NCBI RefSeq assembly: GCF_901709675.1
Contig: NC_051103.1
Coordinates: forward strand, 5,813,501 to 5,877,500
Source of the DNA: Syngnathus acus
Taxonomy: Eukaryota; Chordata; Actinopteri; Syngnathiformes; Syngnathidae
DNA length: 64,000 nucleotides
Direction of reading: 5' to 3'
This document shows, one piece after another, positions 1 to 13,600 of this stretch. The translations under genes were made by a program, and so were the position numbers. The stretch's first letter is position 1. Each line of letters begins with the position of its first letter. Under the pieces are notes generated by a model. It made no database searches. It had not been told where the DNA came from and saw nothing but the letters and a program-made list of their open reading frames with translations.

Positions 1-3000
1 TGTGCACCGTCGGTACATAATTCCCAGGCTGGAAGAACAACACAGCGATTTGCACGGGTTGTATGCTAGCCAACACATTGCTTGAAGTTTTGTGGGTGTA
101 GTTTTCATGGCGGATGCAAAAACTTACCATCCAGAAGCTGCGTTTGGTGAAGTCTTGAGTGGGTTCTGGGGGGAGGCTCGCCATGATGGTGGCTGTCTCG
201 CTTTCGCTGTTGTGCGAGAGTTGCAAGGCTGTTTTTTGTCGGCTGAGGCACGCTGGTGATTATCATGCAACTGGTTGGACGCCTCGACTGTGTCATTAGT
301 CTGTCATCAACACAGCTGATCTGAAAACTGCGTTTCGCTTTGTCTATACAAAGCTATATATTCAGTTGTGGAAATGCTAGAAGGTCAAGCCCAATTTTAA
401 ATTTAGAAAATATATTAAGGTAAACAAATGTTATTGAAACAACCAGTTACTTCGAACTTCCTGTGCTTGGATACATGTTCCAGTGCCAGACTGGAATTCA
501 AGAGAGGAGGGGGGGGGGGCACAGTAGGAATAGAACAGCTGCTCCTGCATTCTTCCCCAAAATAAACAGCAGTGAAAGGTCATCTTTCCATTTGCTCTGA
601 TTAATACCGAAAGCCCACGTCCAGAGCGAGCCGAGCTCTTTTTAACCAAATACGGCTGTAAATGAAAGCAAATTGTGGCAAAAGCAACAGTCTTCATGCA
701 CACAGATTGTCTCATGTGTGAGTCATGCAAAAAGTGACTAACCACGCCTCAGCACCACGAGCCATGACTGCACCTATTTGTCATGCAGCCAGTCAGTCGT
801 CACACTTGGTACTAGACGTCGTGTTTTTCTCGCTGAGACTTACTAGCCGGCTGTATCTACACCTTGAAAATGCTTTTCAGATAGTCCATTAGTTTAGGTG
901 CTTTAGAGCGCCTCGTGGTTGGCTACAAGTGCACACGCATCTAAAGAGTGATGGGGGAACGAAGAGGCCGCTTGATCCGATCAAAGCCAGAAACAAAGTC
1001 AAGTTTGCGGCAGAGCAGTCAGTCACGGCCGTTGGCACTTATACGTTATCTGTGAATCACCACTGATTACACAAGACTGGTTACCCGAGGCTCTGCCCCT
1101 CAGGCCTAACCCCCCCCCCTCCCGGACCGCTTTACACTTACCCTATTTTCCCTCACTTAAAGTCACACACACACTAAAGAGTCACACAAGTCTTACCTTT
1201 AACTTGATGTGTCCTTTCTTCTGGTTCCCCCTCACTTGAAGTCCATCCCTGGCATCACCTCACTCCTCTTTGACTATCATGTCTCCAGCCTTGAGGAATA
1301 ACCCCTGAAACTCCAGACCCCCCCCCCCCCATTGCCCCTCCTCCTGTCACTCTCTATATGGTGCTAATGGAATGCCCAAGTGTCATTTTGACTTGTGTCG
1401 ATGCGCTGCGGAGGCATGTGAGCTTATTAGACAGCGGGTGGCATCCAGAGGTGGCAAAAGTATTCACATTTTGTACATTTTCATAATTGTTGCAAAGAAC
1501 AATGAGCAGAATAAAGACATGATCATTTCCGTATTTATTTCAACACAGTTTGACTTCTATGGCATTTAAAATGTCACTTTATATATTTTGTTAAACTCTG
1601 CATACGTACACTCATACTGTATGTGGTCATATTCATGATACATTTCACTAGACCTAAAATATTTTATAAATCATGTTGTAGTACGTAGTGCGTCCTACAC
1701 TACTCGGCTTCAAAGAATACACCAGTCGTGTTTTTGTTACTAACATCAATAAGAGGTGTCAGCTTCACTAAGGTCGTCATTGGGTGGGTGTGGGGGGGGA
1801 GCGATAGCGTCAACACAAATCAAACAAAATAACACGCGGCCACACTATTTGGAAGACAAAGATTCTTCAGAATGGTTACGCTGACTTAAAATTTCAGGAC
1901 GAGCTTTGGAATGATTCAGCGGTTCTCAAACTTTTGGGACATTTTGAGGAACCCCACATATTCTAAGCAAAAAAAAAGTACCATGTGCTATATATATAGT
2001 TTTTAAATGTCATAGAATATTTATAAAAAAGACTAATTTTGAGGCAAAAAAATGTATGATAAATTCCTATTTTGGGTGAAATGTCATAAGAATAAAGAAT
2101 GACATGCGGAGATATTCCAGAATTTACCAAAGCTGTATTTTGTCAGGATAAAAAAGTCATAGCCACCTTGAGAACCATCGACAAATCGTTTGTTGCAGTT
2201 GGGCCAGATTGCGCAAAACAGGATTGTCAGCAAGTAGCAGCAACGGCAAACCCTAAAACGTTTTGAACAGATAATGAGCAGATTGAAAAAGGGGTGAAAG
2301 TTCAAGAGGTGAAGCCCTAAAAAGCCCTTTGTGATCACGGCACCTGGAGATTTTCACAATGTGGCACATGAATCATTGACTTCTGTATGGCACTCATTAA
2401 AAATGAAAAAATAGGAGGAAAAAAATAATATTGCTGTGACGCAGTCAAAATATTACAAGACACAAATGACATTAGCCGCTAAAAAATATGGCAGACAACA
2501 GCTGTTGCGTTTACGTTCGTGTGGGAATTTTGGCATCTACCCGTCAAAAGTCTTGCCTTTTTTCTCGTTGGCGTTCCGACTTATTTTCCTGGCCACCTCG
2601 CAACTTGAATTTCTTTACAATTTTCCGCCTTGCTACGAAATAAATGCAAGCGTCTTCCACAAGCGACTCCAAGTGAGCGATTTGAGTTTGCGGCTAGTAC
2701 AAACCTTATCATGGCTAATAGTGAATCCTATTAAACATGAAATCTATATTTAGTGCTCGCAAGTAACACGCATACAAAGCTTATTATTAGGAAACCCTTA
2801 AAAATGGTGGATTAAAAACAACCCCAAAAATTGATTGTTTTGCACAAACCACCCAATTTATTTTTTTTGCAAAACAACTCAAAGTTAGGTCAAACTTCCT
2901 GGGTCGGTCCAATTTTTAACCCAGCACTTTTAAAAGTGAGAGAATTTTGGGGGCTTATGACAGATAGATAAAACTAATTACTATTATACTAACGACTTTC

Positions 3001-3818
3001 TTCATCTACAAAAAAATAATAAATCCTCTGTTGTGCTCAGACTTTGGCCTTGTAGCGCAACAAAGTAATGTCACGATGAGGTCCTCGTGTTTCTGGCAAC
3101 ATTTTAGTTGTGTTTACACTTTAAGCATCTTTTTCAAGTCAGACTGGCATTTACTCAGCGTTTGCAGCAGATGGTGTGAGAATCCATCTGTCCTTGCATG
3201 TGTGCGTTTTGCTGCCTATTAATAATTGCGATATACAGTGAACCCAAGCTATATCGCTTTTTTTTTTTACATAATACATTTGCTTTGTTTTGGTACAAAA
3301 GAAAGCCCCATGTAACTATTCATTTATCAGAATCAGAAATGTTCTTTTTTATATGTTCTCAGTATTGATCATGTATGTGTGTGGAACGTACCTGGTGCGA
3401 TAAAGCGGGGGTTCACTGTATACTTCATTTCAGCACCGTGTTTTGAACCAGGACTCATTACGCTCACCAGACACAACCATCGCCAGCAGCCTGACAAAGT
3501 GTGCTGAAGTCCACTGTCGTCCTCTTCCAAATCTTCTGTTCATGTTGCTTTGCCAAGTCACACATTTTTTTTTGTCATCTTTCAATCACCCCGTCACTCT
3601 CAATCTGTGTCTCTGGGGGAAGGAGTGACATGCCTGGGGAGAGAAGGAGGGCAAATCAACAGCGAAGGGAAATTAAAAGTGGGCTGATAAAAGTCACGTG
3701 TAGCGGCCGTGGGATTGATGAACCATAACTATAAATTGTATACATGTGATGAAGAAAAGTGGCGACGCAGCTTTTCCTTCCTCTGTGACCTGCGACCCTG
3801 CCACGTTTTGGTCTTCCC
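1..3818. other. Non-coding region downstream of shank1
   Basis: I find no exon-like open frame with flanking splice signals or a recognisable protein on either strand. The stretch holds AT-rich sequence and homopolymer runs, including 13 C at about 1318-1330. It lies downstream of the shank1 stop codon, so part of it is probably the shank1 3' UTR, but I cannot place the polyadenylation site with confidence. Confidence 0.6.
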
Positions 3819-4698
3819 TCACCTGTCAGTGAGTTTCTTCAGCGCCCTCTCGATGTTCATTCGATGCCCCACGCGCGTCACCCCGAGGTCCAAGAAGTCG
3901 TCCTTGGTAAGCGAAGGCAAATGAGATCCATCGATTTCATTATCGATAAAGCGCTCTATGTGTTCGCCCAGGTTCAGGTAAGCCAACCAGTCGGCCACGT
4001 CGTACTTGGTCCAGTAGGGCAGCGGCTTGAGGGCGAAGGGTTTGGTCGGCGGGGTGAGATGGGGGTAGTTGAGGCAGGACGGGCTCGGGGGCAGGCGCAA
4101 CGGCGACGAGGCGCCGGAGAGGTAATGCGTGGGGGAGATGGAGTGGGAGACCAGCATCGGGTTTGGACTCGGCGCGCCCGACGGGGAGAAAAGCGGCGGG
4201 GTCGAGTAGGGGTCGCCGAGAGGGAGGCCGGGAGAGGGAGGGGTGAGGGGTCCTGGGAATTCAAAAGGGTTGCTGTAGACCGGAGTACTGGGAAAGATGG
4301 GCAGGGAGGACGGTCGGGGAGGGGTGGAGCTGGGCTGCTCGTTGTTGTAGATGAGCGGACTGGGGGCGCGGCGTCGACAAACGGCAGATCGCATCTCCTT
4401 GGACGGGCTGCACTGGAAATCGAAAGTCTGCCGCCGCATCTTGGAGCGGTGCTTGGGCGACGTCGGGTACGGGCAGTAGGTTGGCGAGTAGGGAGGGTGC
4501 GAGTGAACCGGGGAGGTGGGCATCTGCGGAGAGGGTGAACGGGTCCAGTTGCGTTGTCCTGCCACCTGCGGGGACGGGGATACGGAGGGGGAGGGCGGCA
4601 AATTGGGTTGATGGTGTTGAGGCGAGGGAGGCGGCAAGGGGGAGGTGGAGCGGCCAGTGGGGGGGCTGTGAAAGACGTCGCTGAAATCTGCAGAGTAC
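3819..4698 (-). other. shank1: shank1 last coding exon: proline-rich tail and SAM domain
   Basis: The exon begins after TTTAG at 4699 and its first base completes an AGG codon split across the intron. It encodes about 225 residues rich in Ser-Pro repeats, then a SAM domain of about 65 residues (WTKYDVADWLAYLNLGEH, IDGSHLPSLTKDD, GVTRVGHRMNIERAL) and the stop TGA at 3819-3821. In SHANKs this SAM domain forms helical polymers that organise the postsynaptic density. Confidence 0.95.
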
Positions 4699-7600
4699 CT
4701 AAAGGACAAGATTGAAAGTTCAAATCAGTGAGTCACACCAGCGATTGAGTGCCACACGTCAGGATAAGCCGGAAACTTTTAGCTTTCTAATATTTCCGAA
4801 CAGAGTGATAATATCAAGAGATACAAAAAAAAAAAAAAAAAAAGGTTAGGAATTCCTTCTAACCTGTTCATGGTGGGTGATTTGGGGGCTTGGCTCCAGT
4901 CCTCCATGCTCCTCATGCTACTCATCTGATGAAGCTTGGAGCTCAGCTCATTGATGATGCTGGCCTTCACACCCGAGAGGGGCGAGTGAAGCCTGCGTGC
5001 GTCCAATGGCACGCCGGGTCTTTGGAGTTGCTCGTGCTCGCCCACCTCGCCCCAACCCGCCGAGCGAGCCTCCATCGGCCTGTCTAAGCAGGCTGCCAAG
5101 GTAGCGCTAAAGTCGTGCTCCACTTTGGGCCTATTTTGCAAAAGTTTGCTTTCATCAGGTAGGGCTCCTCCGTCCATCCGGATATTGTCTGGGATGTTTT
5201 GCCTGTGCAGTTGTAAAGGCGCAGGGTTGGTGCTGTTTTGCCTTCGTAGCGCAACAGGCAGGACCTTGCCCACTGCCTCCTTATAGTGAGTCATCTTTGG
5301 AAAGGCGGGGTTGGCCAATTTAGCGCTCTGTACCTCAAACGTTTGTCCACCGGAGTAAGCTGAAGGTGGATCTTTTCTTCCCTCGCAGAATGAGCCATAT
5401 CCTCCGATGCCGCTCCTGTCCACTCCTTTGAGAGCCGTCAATCCCAACATGTCGATATGGTGGTCGCTGCTGCTGTGACTGTCCAGCTCTTCGATCCCGG
5501 AATCCAACACGCCGTCCTGCCATTCTCCGCCCTTGGCAGGGTGATGAATATGGTCGGCATACGGTCGGCTCCCCGCGCTGAAACCGACCTTGGTGCCTCC
5601 CGCCTTCACGCTGTAGTCGGAGGCCGCGGAGGTCGTGGCGGCCGCGCTGGCCGCGGTGGTGGTGGCGTAGGTCACGGTGGTGGCGAGGGCGGCCGTGCCT
5701 CTGTCGTGCGCGGTGGCGTCGTTGGAGCCGCTGTAATAGGAGTGAGGGAGGGACATGGGTTGGGGTCTGTGCAGGTCGGCGGAGGGCAGAGCAGGGGACG
5801 GCAGAGACGGCGAGAGAGCCGACTGCGTCAGGGTGGCCACCTCGCTGTCGTAGGAGGTGAGGCTCGAGGTGGCGGAGTCGCCGCCCTGCGAAAACGTTTG
5901 CGGAACGCTCGGGCTCTTTGGAGACGGCAGAGGGGGCGGCGGCGGAGCGGCCCATCGTTGACTCGCGTTTTGATAGTGCTGGTAATCCTTCACTCTTTCA
6001 TTCTTGCCGTTGGCAAACTGCAACGGAGGCGGCAAAGGGTCAGCAAAGACAAACTCCTCGTCGACATCTATCGAGGGCGCCGGTGGGGGCAGAACCATCA
6101 TTCCCGGATTTTGCTCTTTTGTCTCGGCCGTGGCGTCGGGCGCCGAGGGGACGGTGTACTGAGGGATGTAGCTGGTGCTTTCCATCTGCAGGAAGGACGG
6201 CCTGCGGGGGGCGGGCTGAGACGGGGGTGGTGGAGGCTGTGTGGGTGGAACAGCTCTGCTACCGTGGGTCTCTCTCTCTCCTTCCCCGGAGTTCGGAGGG
6301 GAATACTGACTGTTTCTCTCCTCTGAGAAACGAACTCTCAGGCCTTCTCGATGTCCTACGTCCTTGTCTCGCTCCATCTTCTCCCCTCCTCCCCCCACGC
6401 GTAAGATTCTCGGCGACTGAGGCCGGCTTTGAGATGCGGGAGAGGTGACGGTGGAGGTCAAGTGAAGGGAAACGGGTGACGTGTAAGTGGATTGTGTCTG
6501 GGTTGCGAAAATGGAAGGCGTGGGGGTCTGGGTGGGGGTGGTGAAAGCTCCCACTGTGGACAGCTGCCGACCAAAATGTCTCTCCTCTCGGCGAGTCCTG
6601 CGGTCATCCTTCAGGGCCCTTTCCCTCGCCGCCAGCGCCAGTCCAAGTGGAGAGGAGGGATCCAGAACCTTCCCGGTGAGCGGGTGGATGAAAGTCGTGG
6701 CTGGCTGCGAGCCATACATGGACGGCGCCGATTTGGGTTGTCCGTCCTGACTGAGGACGGGAGAAGAATACTCGGGCAGGCCAAAGGCCGGAGGCATGCT
6801 GCTGGAATAGTGGACATAATTGTCTCCGGAAAACATGCCCTCATCGATGGACTTGGAGGGTCGCAGCCGAGGGCTCGGTACTTCTATCTGCGAGCTCTGC
6901 AATGGCTGAAATCTCGCGTTGAGCGCTTCCCCGCCTTCGCCCCCTCCCGCCTCCCCCTGGATGTCCTCCTCGGACGAGAGAAAGAAAGACGCGCTTTTTC
7001 TTCTCATGTCACGGAAACGTTCCCTCTCCCTACGTGCGCCTCCGCCTCCATAAGTCGTTGCGAATGTTGAGGAGTGGTCTACGTACTCCACGTTTTGCTT
7101 TAGTGAAAGGGGAGGAGCGGCAGTTGACTGAGGCAAGGTGGATGAAGGCGGCTGAGCGGACGTGGAGGCGAGAGGTGACGGAAGAGTGGAGTTGGGGCTT
7201 TCCGGGGAGGCTTGAGCAGAGGCGTGGTCCTCGGCATCCTGCGGGACTTCAGCCTCCGTGCTGCTACCCTGGCTGCTTCGACCGCTGCTGCTGGTGGAAG
7301 GCGCTTTGACGATGATGGTGGGGATGGGGATGGACGTCTTCTCTTTGGCTGCGCCGCCTTTCCCACGATGCTGCCGCAGCCCCTCCTCAACTTTGGACTG
7401 TTTAGTCAGAGCGCCGCGACCTCCCCTCCGGCCCGCGCCTCTGCCGGGCCCTCCTCCGCCTTGCTCCCTCGCAGCTCCGTGTGAAGGGGGCAGGTTTTGT
7501 TGGGTTTTAGGTTTCGCGCTTGTCGGTGGTGTAGCGCTACTGTAGCCTCTTCTTAGGCCCCCCATCTTGCCGCCGCCGCCGCCACCACCACCACCTCGCC

Positions 7601-10600
7601 TGGGCGCCTCTTGCTGCTCCCTGGCGCACAGTACTTCTGATTGTCTGCGGAGAGTGGAGACCATCACCTGCTGGTTGATCCCGCCTCCTCTTTCCCAACT
7701 TGATTGATTAGGATGGCCCGGTTGGGACTGGAGCTGGAAGTGGGCTTGAGATACGGGCGGGATGGGCATGGCGGGCCCCCTCCCGGGATGGGGGCCGGCG
7801 GATAACGGCGGCTCCGGTGCCGATGTGTTTGGGGGTGGGGGGATTTCTTCCGGACCTGGCACCGACAAGCTACGAGCCAACTTCATCGCCGGCGGATGAA
7901 GGTACTGCCGCTCCTCTTCAGTTATACCTGAGTACAACAACGCAGGCAGTCACAAAGAAAATGGAATTCATTTATTGCCATTTTAGATTTTTGTCTTGAC
8001 ATTTGGCCTTACCGATGGATTTCTGCCGAATCATGACTGCATGCTGGGCTGGTTGAAAGTGGGCTTGGTTGTAGGTAAAACCAGGTCTGGCGTTTACTCC
8101 GGATTGCAGCTCATACGTTGCCTTCGGGTACATAAGAAGAAAATAGAATAGTGGAAGGCCAAACAATTTCAAGACATTAAAAAACATTCAGCCAGTCTAC
8201 TGCTGCACCAGGCAACAGAATGGATGAATGGACAGAGCCTGACTCAGACTTTAGCAAATGTGTGGGTGGCTCATTGTCAATCATTTTCAAGCGCCGTGAG
8301 GGCAGCGGAGCATCCCCACACAACTAAAAGACAAAGAAAGGCCGCATGATTAAATCTGAGCAGAGCAGAAACTCGCTCCGCAGGAAGAGGAAGACGCGCC
8401 AGATGCCCAATTGGAGGAAAAGCGGCAGAAAATACCTCATTGGCGACATTGGGAGCGATACTCTTGCTCCGGTCCCTCTTGCCTCCGTGACCTCTCTGGC
8501 CTTGGTTGTCAGATGTAATGGTGTGTTGGGCAGCGGCCAAGATTTCATCCAGTTTATCTTATTTGAAAAACAAAAAGCACTTCTTGATGTCAAAAGACTC
8601 CATGACCAAAGAATGTTTCTTACTCAGTGCCATCTGATAGACTGTCCTCTTCCTATCAGGACCCTGCGAGGAATCGTAATCTGCGAGAAAAAAAAAAAAA
8701 AAAGAGAAGCTAGCATCAAACGGCTCTTAATTAAGGCCCAGGGGCTGATGGAGTCAACGATAAAGCCCGATGTTCACCTGCTTTCTTTTTCCACGGAGAG
8801 GCAGCTGGAGCATTCATAATCGGGGAAAATACAAATTAGGTGCAAATACATACAAGCGGCGTGTCGTTGGGTTGGTGTGGCAGATGAAGGGATGGAATAC
8901 ATACGCAGGAAGACACAAGATGGTGGTGATGGGGACGCGAATGACAATGAGAGCGCACGCTTTGGTGATTCTCCCACCTTTGTCCACTTTAGAGCAGCGC
9001 ATTTGGTCGAGGGGGAGGAGAAAAGTGAATTAGTAAGCATCAAAAAAACAAGTAAGTGTGCTTTGATTTCTTGTCACCTTTCTTCTTTACAAGGAAATTG
9101 CTGTGAACATGTAAGAAAATAATGTCGCAATTACTATAATCTCGGACGTTCCTCGTGATCTTACCCATGTCCTCCAGCTCTGATGTCATTGACTTGGAGC
9201 GCAGGGCGATGGCGGGAGGGGTCAGCCTTTTCGACTGCTGCGGGGCTGCGTAGGGAGAAGAAGCCGGCCAAATACGCCAGCGCTTTGATGACGCGTGAAC
9301 ACGCAACAGAAATATGGCGCTAACCTTTCTTTCGAGCGGTGTCCTCCAGCTCGGGGTTTCTGGCAACCATGACAACCTTCACCATCAGACTGTTGCCGCC
9401 CTGCCGGATGGTGTTGACAACCTGCCGGTGTCCCACCTTCACCACATTCTGGCCATTCACCTGAAATCATCAACATTGAAATAAATAAATGAAAATATTG
9501 CCCAATTTCAAGTTGTGCACACCTCGATGAGGAAATCCCCCATCCTCAGGCCGGCCCTCCACGCCACGCCCCCCTCATCGACCGATTCCAGGTACTGCAG
9601 CGCGGGGAACGCTGGCGTCGGAGTGAATTCCTCTATGGGAGTTTGAGCTGTCGAGAATTAGGCAGAAAAGATAAGTGTGAGTAGACGCGAAACGATTGAG
9701 TGATTTTTATTTTTTTGCGCACCTTTGGCTCCCCTAAGAACGAAACCGAATCCCTCATTGTCTTTCTTCTGCAGGAGTGCTGTCTTCTCCTTAATGATGT
9801 AGTCACTGCGAGGGACACAGAGGAGTCATTTGACTTCTGCTGCGGGAGGAAAGTAATTTTGTCAATTTGAGGGAGAGAGAAAGAGGGGGGGGGGATAGTT
9901 GAACTGCATCACATTATGAAAGCGGAGTGCAGCAAAAGAAAGGTCGGTGGCAAAATAAACAGCGGCCGTGCACAATGAGAGCGTGAGTGACACGGGATGC
10001 CATTCCGTACTAATCCCGTCTCGGAGTTAAACACAAAATACGAGTGTGAGCGCCGACTTCCTAATTAGCTTTCGCAGCTTTTGCAAGGATGCAGCCTCGG
10101 CGACCGCACAGCACCGCGACCGCTCATATATACATTCGATTCGGACTCTTTGTGCTCCAAGGGTTGCTGAAGAATAGTCACAACTTGAGCACGGAACCAA
10201 AGACGATCGCTACTTTCCCTCACTGAGGTCCGTCCCTCGCGCGCCAACGCTTCGCCGCCTTCCAGCCATCTGGCTCCTCACACCTCATTCCTTTTTCTCT
10301 CACCCTGTCCTCCATCATGCGTTCCCTCTCTGAAGATCAAAGTAACATGGAGTGGGCGGACCGATGCATTGGGCTCTTTGCGCATACACTTGTACGAAGG
10401 GGGGGGGGGGACGCGGCCCGGTGACGCCGTTCCTCCAGGTGTTTCCGACGGAGACGTTTGCTCACTCGTGTGTACTTTCACCACTGGCTAATTTGGACCA
10501 CAGAAAAAAAAAAAAATTTGAAAATTTTAACTGTTCATCTGCTGAGCACGACGTACAAGTGTGGGGACAGTGTGATGTCACAAGTGACACACACATACAG

Positions 10601-13600
10601 CGGATGGAGATGTATCAAATATTCAGCCAACGCACATAGGTGTTATTGGCATAGCATCAGAAGCACCTTGAATGCAAAGGCGCATTAAATACACATATAA
10701 AATTGAATGTCATCCTTTCGCCGAGTAACACACCTCATCAATTATACAACGGCTCTTTAAATAGCCAGCTCCCTATGAATGAGAATCGGCTTCAAGGTAA
10801 TAACCAGTCAAAGAGAATGCGATACACCCACATTGTCTGACTGAAACGCATTAACGTGTGCTCTCTTCGCACGCACACACACACACACACACAATCACAG
10901 AGTTCCAAGACAAGGCAAATTGGCATGCGGCAGCGTCTAGTATCTATAGCCACTTTACATGACACGGAAAATGTCAGAGCCACGCGCAAACGGCAAAGAT
11001 GACAAGCGCGCGGGCACATCAATTTCGGTGTTGGGAAAAAAAAAAAAACGACACGGCCTGTCGGTAGCGTGCTCTACCTCTCCCCTCTCTCCATTGTCCT
11101 CGCCTCACATCCATAGCCAGCCAAGGAAGGAGGAAACAGCCGCTACCTGTAAATGAACCGCAAGCTCCTGTTTCCGAGGCCCACTGACGGCCACGGAGGA
11201 GAGAGAGCGAGAGAGCGCTCTCTCTCACTGCATCCCCCCATTGCCACGTCCCCCCCCTCCCTTGCTCGTTGCACTCTCTCCTCCTCCTCCATCCTTGCAT
11301 CCAACCAACGGGAGCTCAGGCAACCAGAGTGGGGGGAGAGAAAGCGGAAGAAGAGGAGTGCGCAGGTCCGCACGAGAAGCCGTTTGAGCTTTTAATAAAT
11401 ATCTTACGAGGGTCCACAACTGTCTACTCTTTGCCTCTACAAGTTTCACACTCTGAGATATTGATGAGGATGATGTCTCGTGAGAGTTCATGGGGAAAAA
11501 AGATTCAAACGACTAGTAGCACTTTGCTAGCAGTCTAATGTGCTGAGTTTTGTAACAGCACGAGACAATGAAGGAGTTTGACAATCTGGGATTTCGATTC
11601 GTCTGTGTGCGGGATGGGTGACGATAACGAGACAGGATGCGCAAATGTACGCTCGCTGTCACGGCTGAGTCACAGATTGGCGAAGATCTGATTCCCAGCC
11701 GAGACGTAGACACGGGCGCAAACGCACCTGCCAACCTTCGCATCGCTCACAAACACTTGTCGTTGCTATGTGGAATCATATTTGACATTCTCCCAGAGAG
11801 ACAAAACATGTACCGGATCACCTCGTTCCCGATGAAGCACCACTCTACCGCCGCTCTGCACTAACACAAGTACAATAAAAAGCCACAGAGAAAAAAAATC
11901 CCAATTTGAGTTCAATTTAATCGTTCAGCCCTAACGGTGTGCAAGAGGTAAGCTCCCCGCACTGGCCCGGCCGGGGATTCTCAGCCTGCACATGACTCAT
12001 CACCATGATGTACATATTTACTCACAAAGACATATTCAGACGCACGACGACTCCCATGTGCGGCCTGATGTCACTAAAATGAAAATAAAGCCGAAAACAA
12101 CATGGCTGCGTACACTTGAAAAAAGAAAAACAATAGAGAGAAGGCGCCGATTGGGGATGTCGCACCGACATAACAGCACAGCGGGTGAAACAAGTGGGCT
12201 TGCTCAAACACGCCGCGTTTCCTTCCTCGCCGCTAATAACCGATAGATGGCTTGCTTATCACATCCACGGACAGACGCCATGTTCCACAGAATCGTTTCC
12301 AAGTCCTCACAAGTTCCTATTTTTTTAAACATTTGCTCAAAAAGTAACTATTACTTTTTTTGGGGGGTTTAATTGGGGGAAAAAGCAGGACCAGATGCAA
12401 AGGAAATCTTACCTGGGGCCATCATTGCCATCGTAGGCGCCGACTGTCACGTTACGGAAAAGCTTCCTCTTGGCTTTCCCGCTCTGCGTCTCTGCAAGGC
12501 ACACGTGCGACCAGCGCGGAAGCTACATTTACATTTCATCACTTTGGCCACCGAAATGATAATGCGACCCAGAGGGAGCATATAACCTATATTAGCAAGC
12601 AACCCGTAGCATCCGAGAGCTATCCAATTATTTTTCATATAAGCAATGTGAACTGGCAAAATATGTCCATCCGCTTGCCTTCACACTTTAGGGGTTAGAA
12701 GCTTAACAATTATAACGTTTTTTTTTCACGGCTGGACGAATCAATTACTTGGAATGGCAATCATATTTGTTGGCGCGCTATCCAATCCGACATCTTACCT
12801 GGTCGATTGTCCTTGTTGGCAGGTGCCACTTCCTCCACGCAGTCCGAGGGGAACCACCCGGTGCGACCCTTAACCGTTCCTTCCCAATATCCTCCCTCTC
12901 CGACGCTTAACACTGCCGAGGAACACGTACGTCGGGCACATCACGACAGCTTCTTTAATCTCGATTCTCACCTTTGATTTTGTCGCCTTTGTTGAGCGGC
13001 AGGAGTCTTTCCCCGCTGGCGGCGTGCGCCCGCGTGGCTACGTAAACCCGCCCTGGCACGGCGCTGTACATTCGCTTCATTTGGCCACTCCCGCCGCCTG
13101 CAGGGGTCGCTCTGCGGACAAAACGACAATCTCTGAGATGTGTGACTATTTCTGACACTACTACAATATATCGAGGCCAGAACTAGTGGATTTATTTCTA
13201 CTACTTGCTAGAACGTTCACGAGCTGCTCCATGTGACATTCTCATGGTTATAATTAGTTGGAAAATATAAGTGGGACAACTAAAGCTCAGCGCAGTTTAT
13301 AAACGGAAGCAAAAGGACCTGATTAGATGGAGAAAGCCGTGGGTCTCGGCGGGCTCCTTACCCCTGCCTGCCTCGTGGCTGCCGATGCCTCTCCTCGGTG
13401 TCACTCTGGCCTCCTCTCCCTCGTGAAGGCGAGCGCGTTCGGTTTCTGGGGCTGCTCGTGCTTCGTAAGCCGACCGAGGCCCTGCGCTGGCCCTGCGGAA
13501 GCACGTCGACAAAGACGACGGTAGACTCGAGCGTTTTTGAGTCGTTAAGAGGAACTTTCGATACCTGAGCTGGGTTGGGAGTGGTTGCGGCCTTGTTGGG

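Noticed and set aside
3864-4538. Long plus-strand open frame of 224 codons opposite the shank1 SAM exon
   Set aside because: It is antisense to a well-supported exon, Arg/Gly-rich, with no family resemblance; the GC-rich proline codons on the minus strand create it.
5457-6326. Plus-strand open frame of 289 codons within the giant shank1 exon
   Set aside because: Low-complexity Gly/Arg/Val composition and overlap with a conserved coding exon mark it as a compositional shadow.
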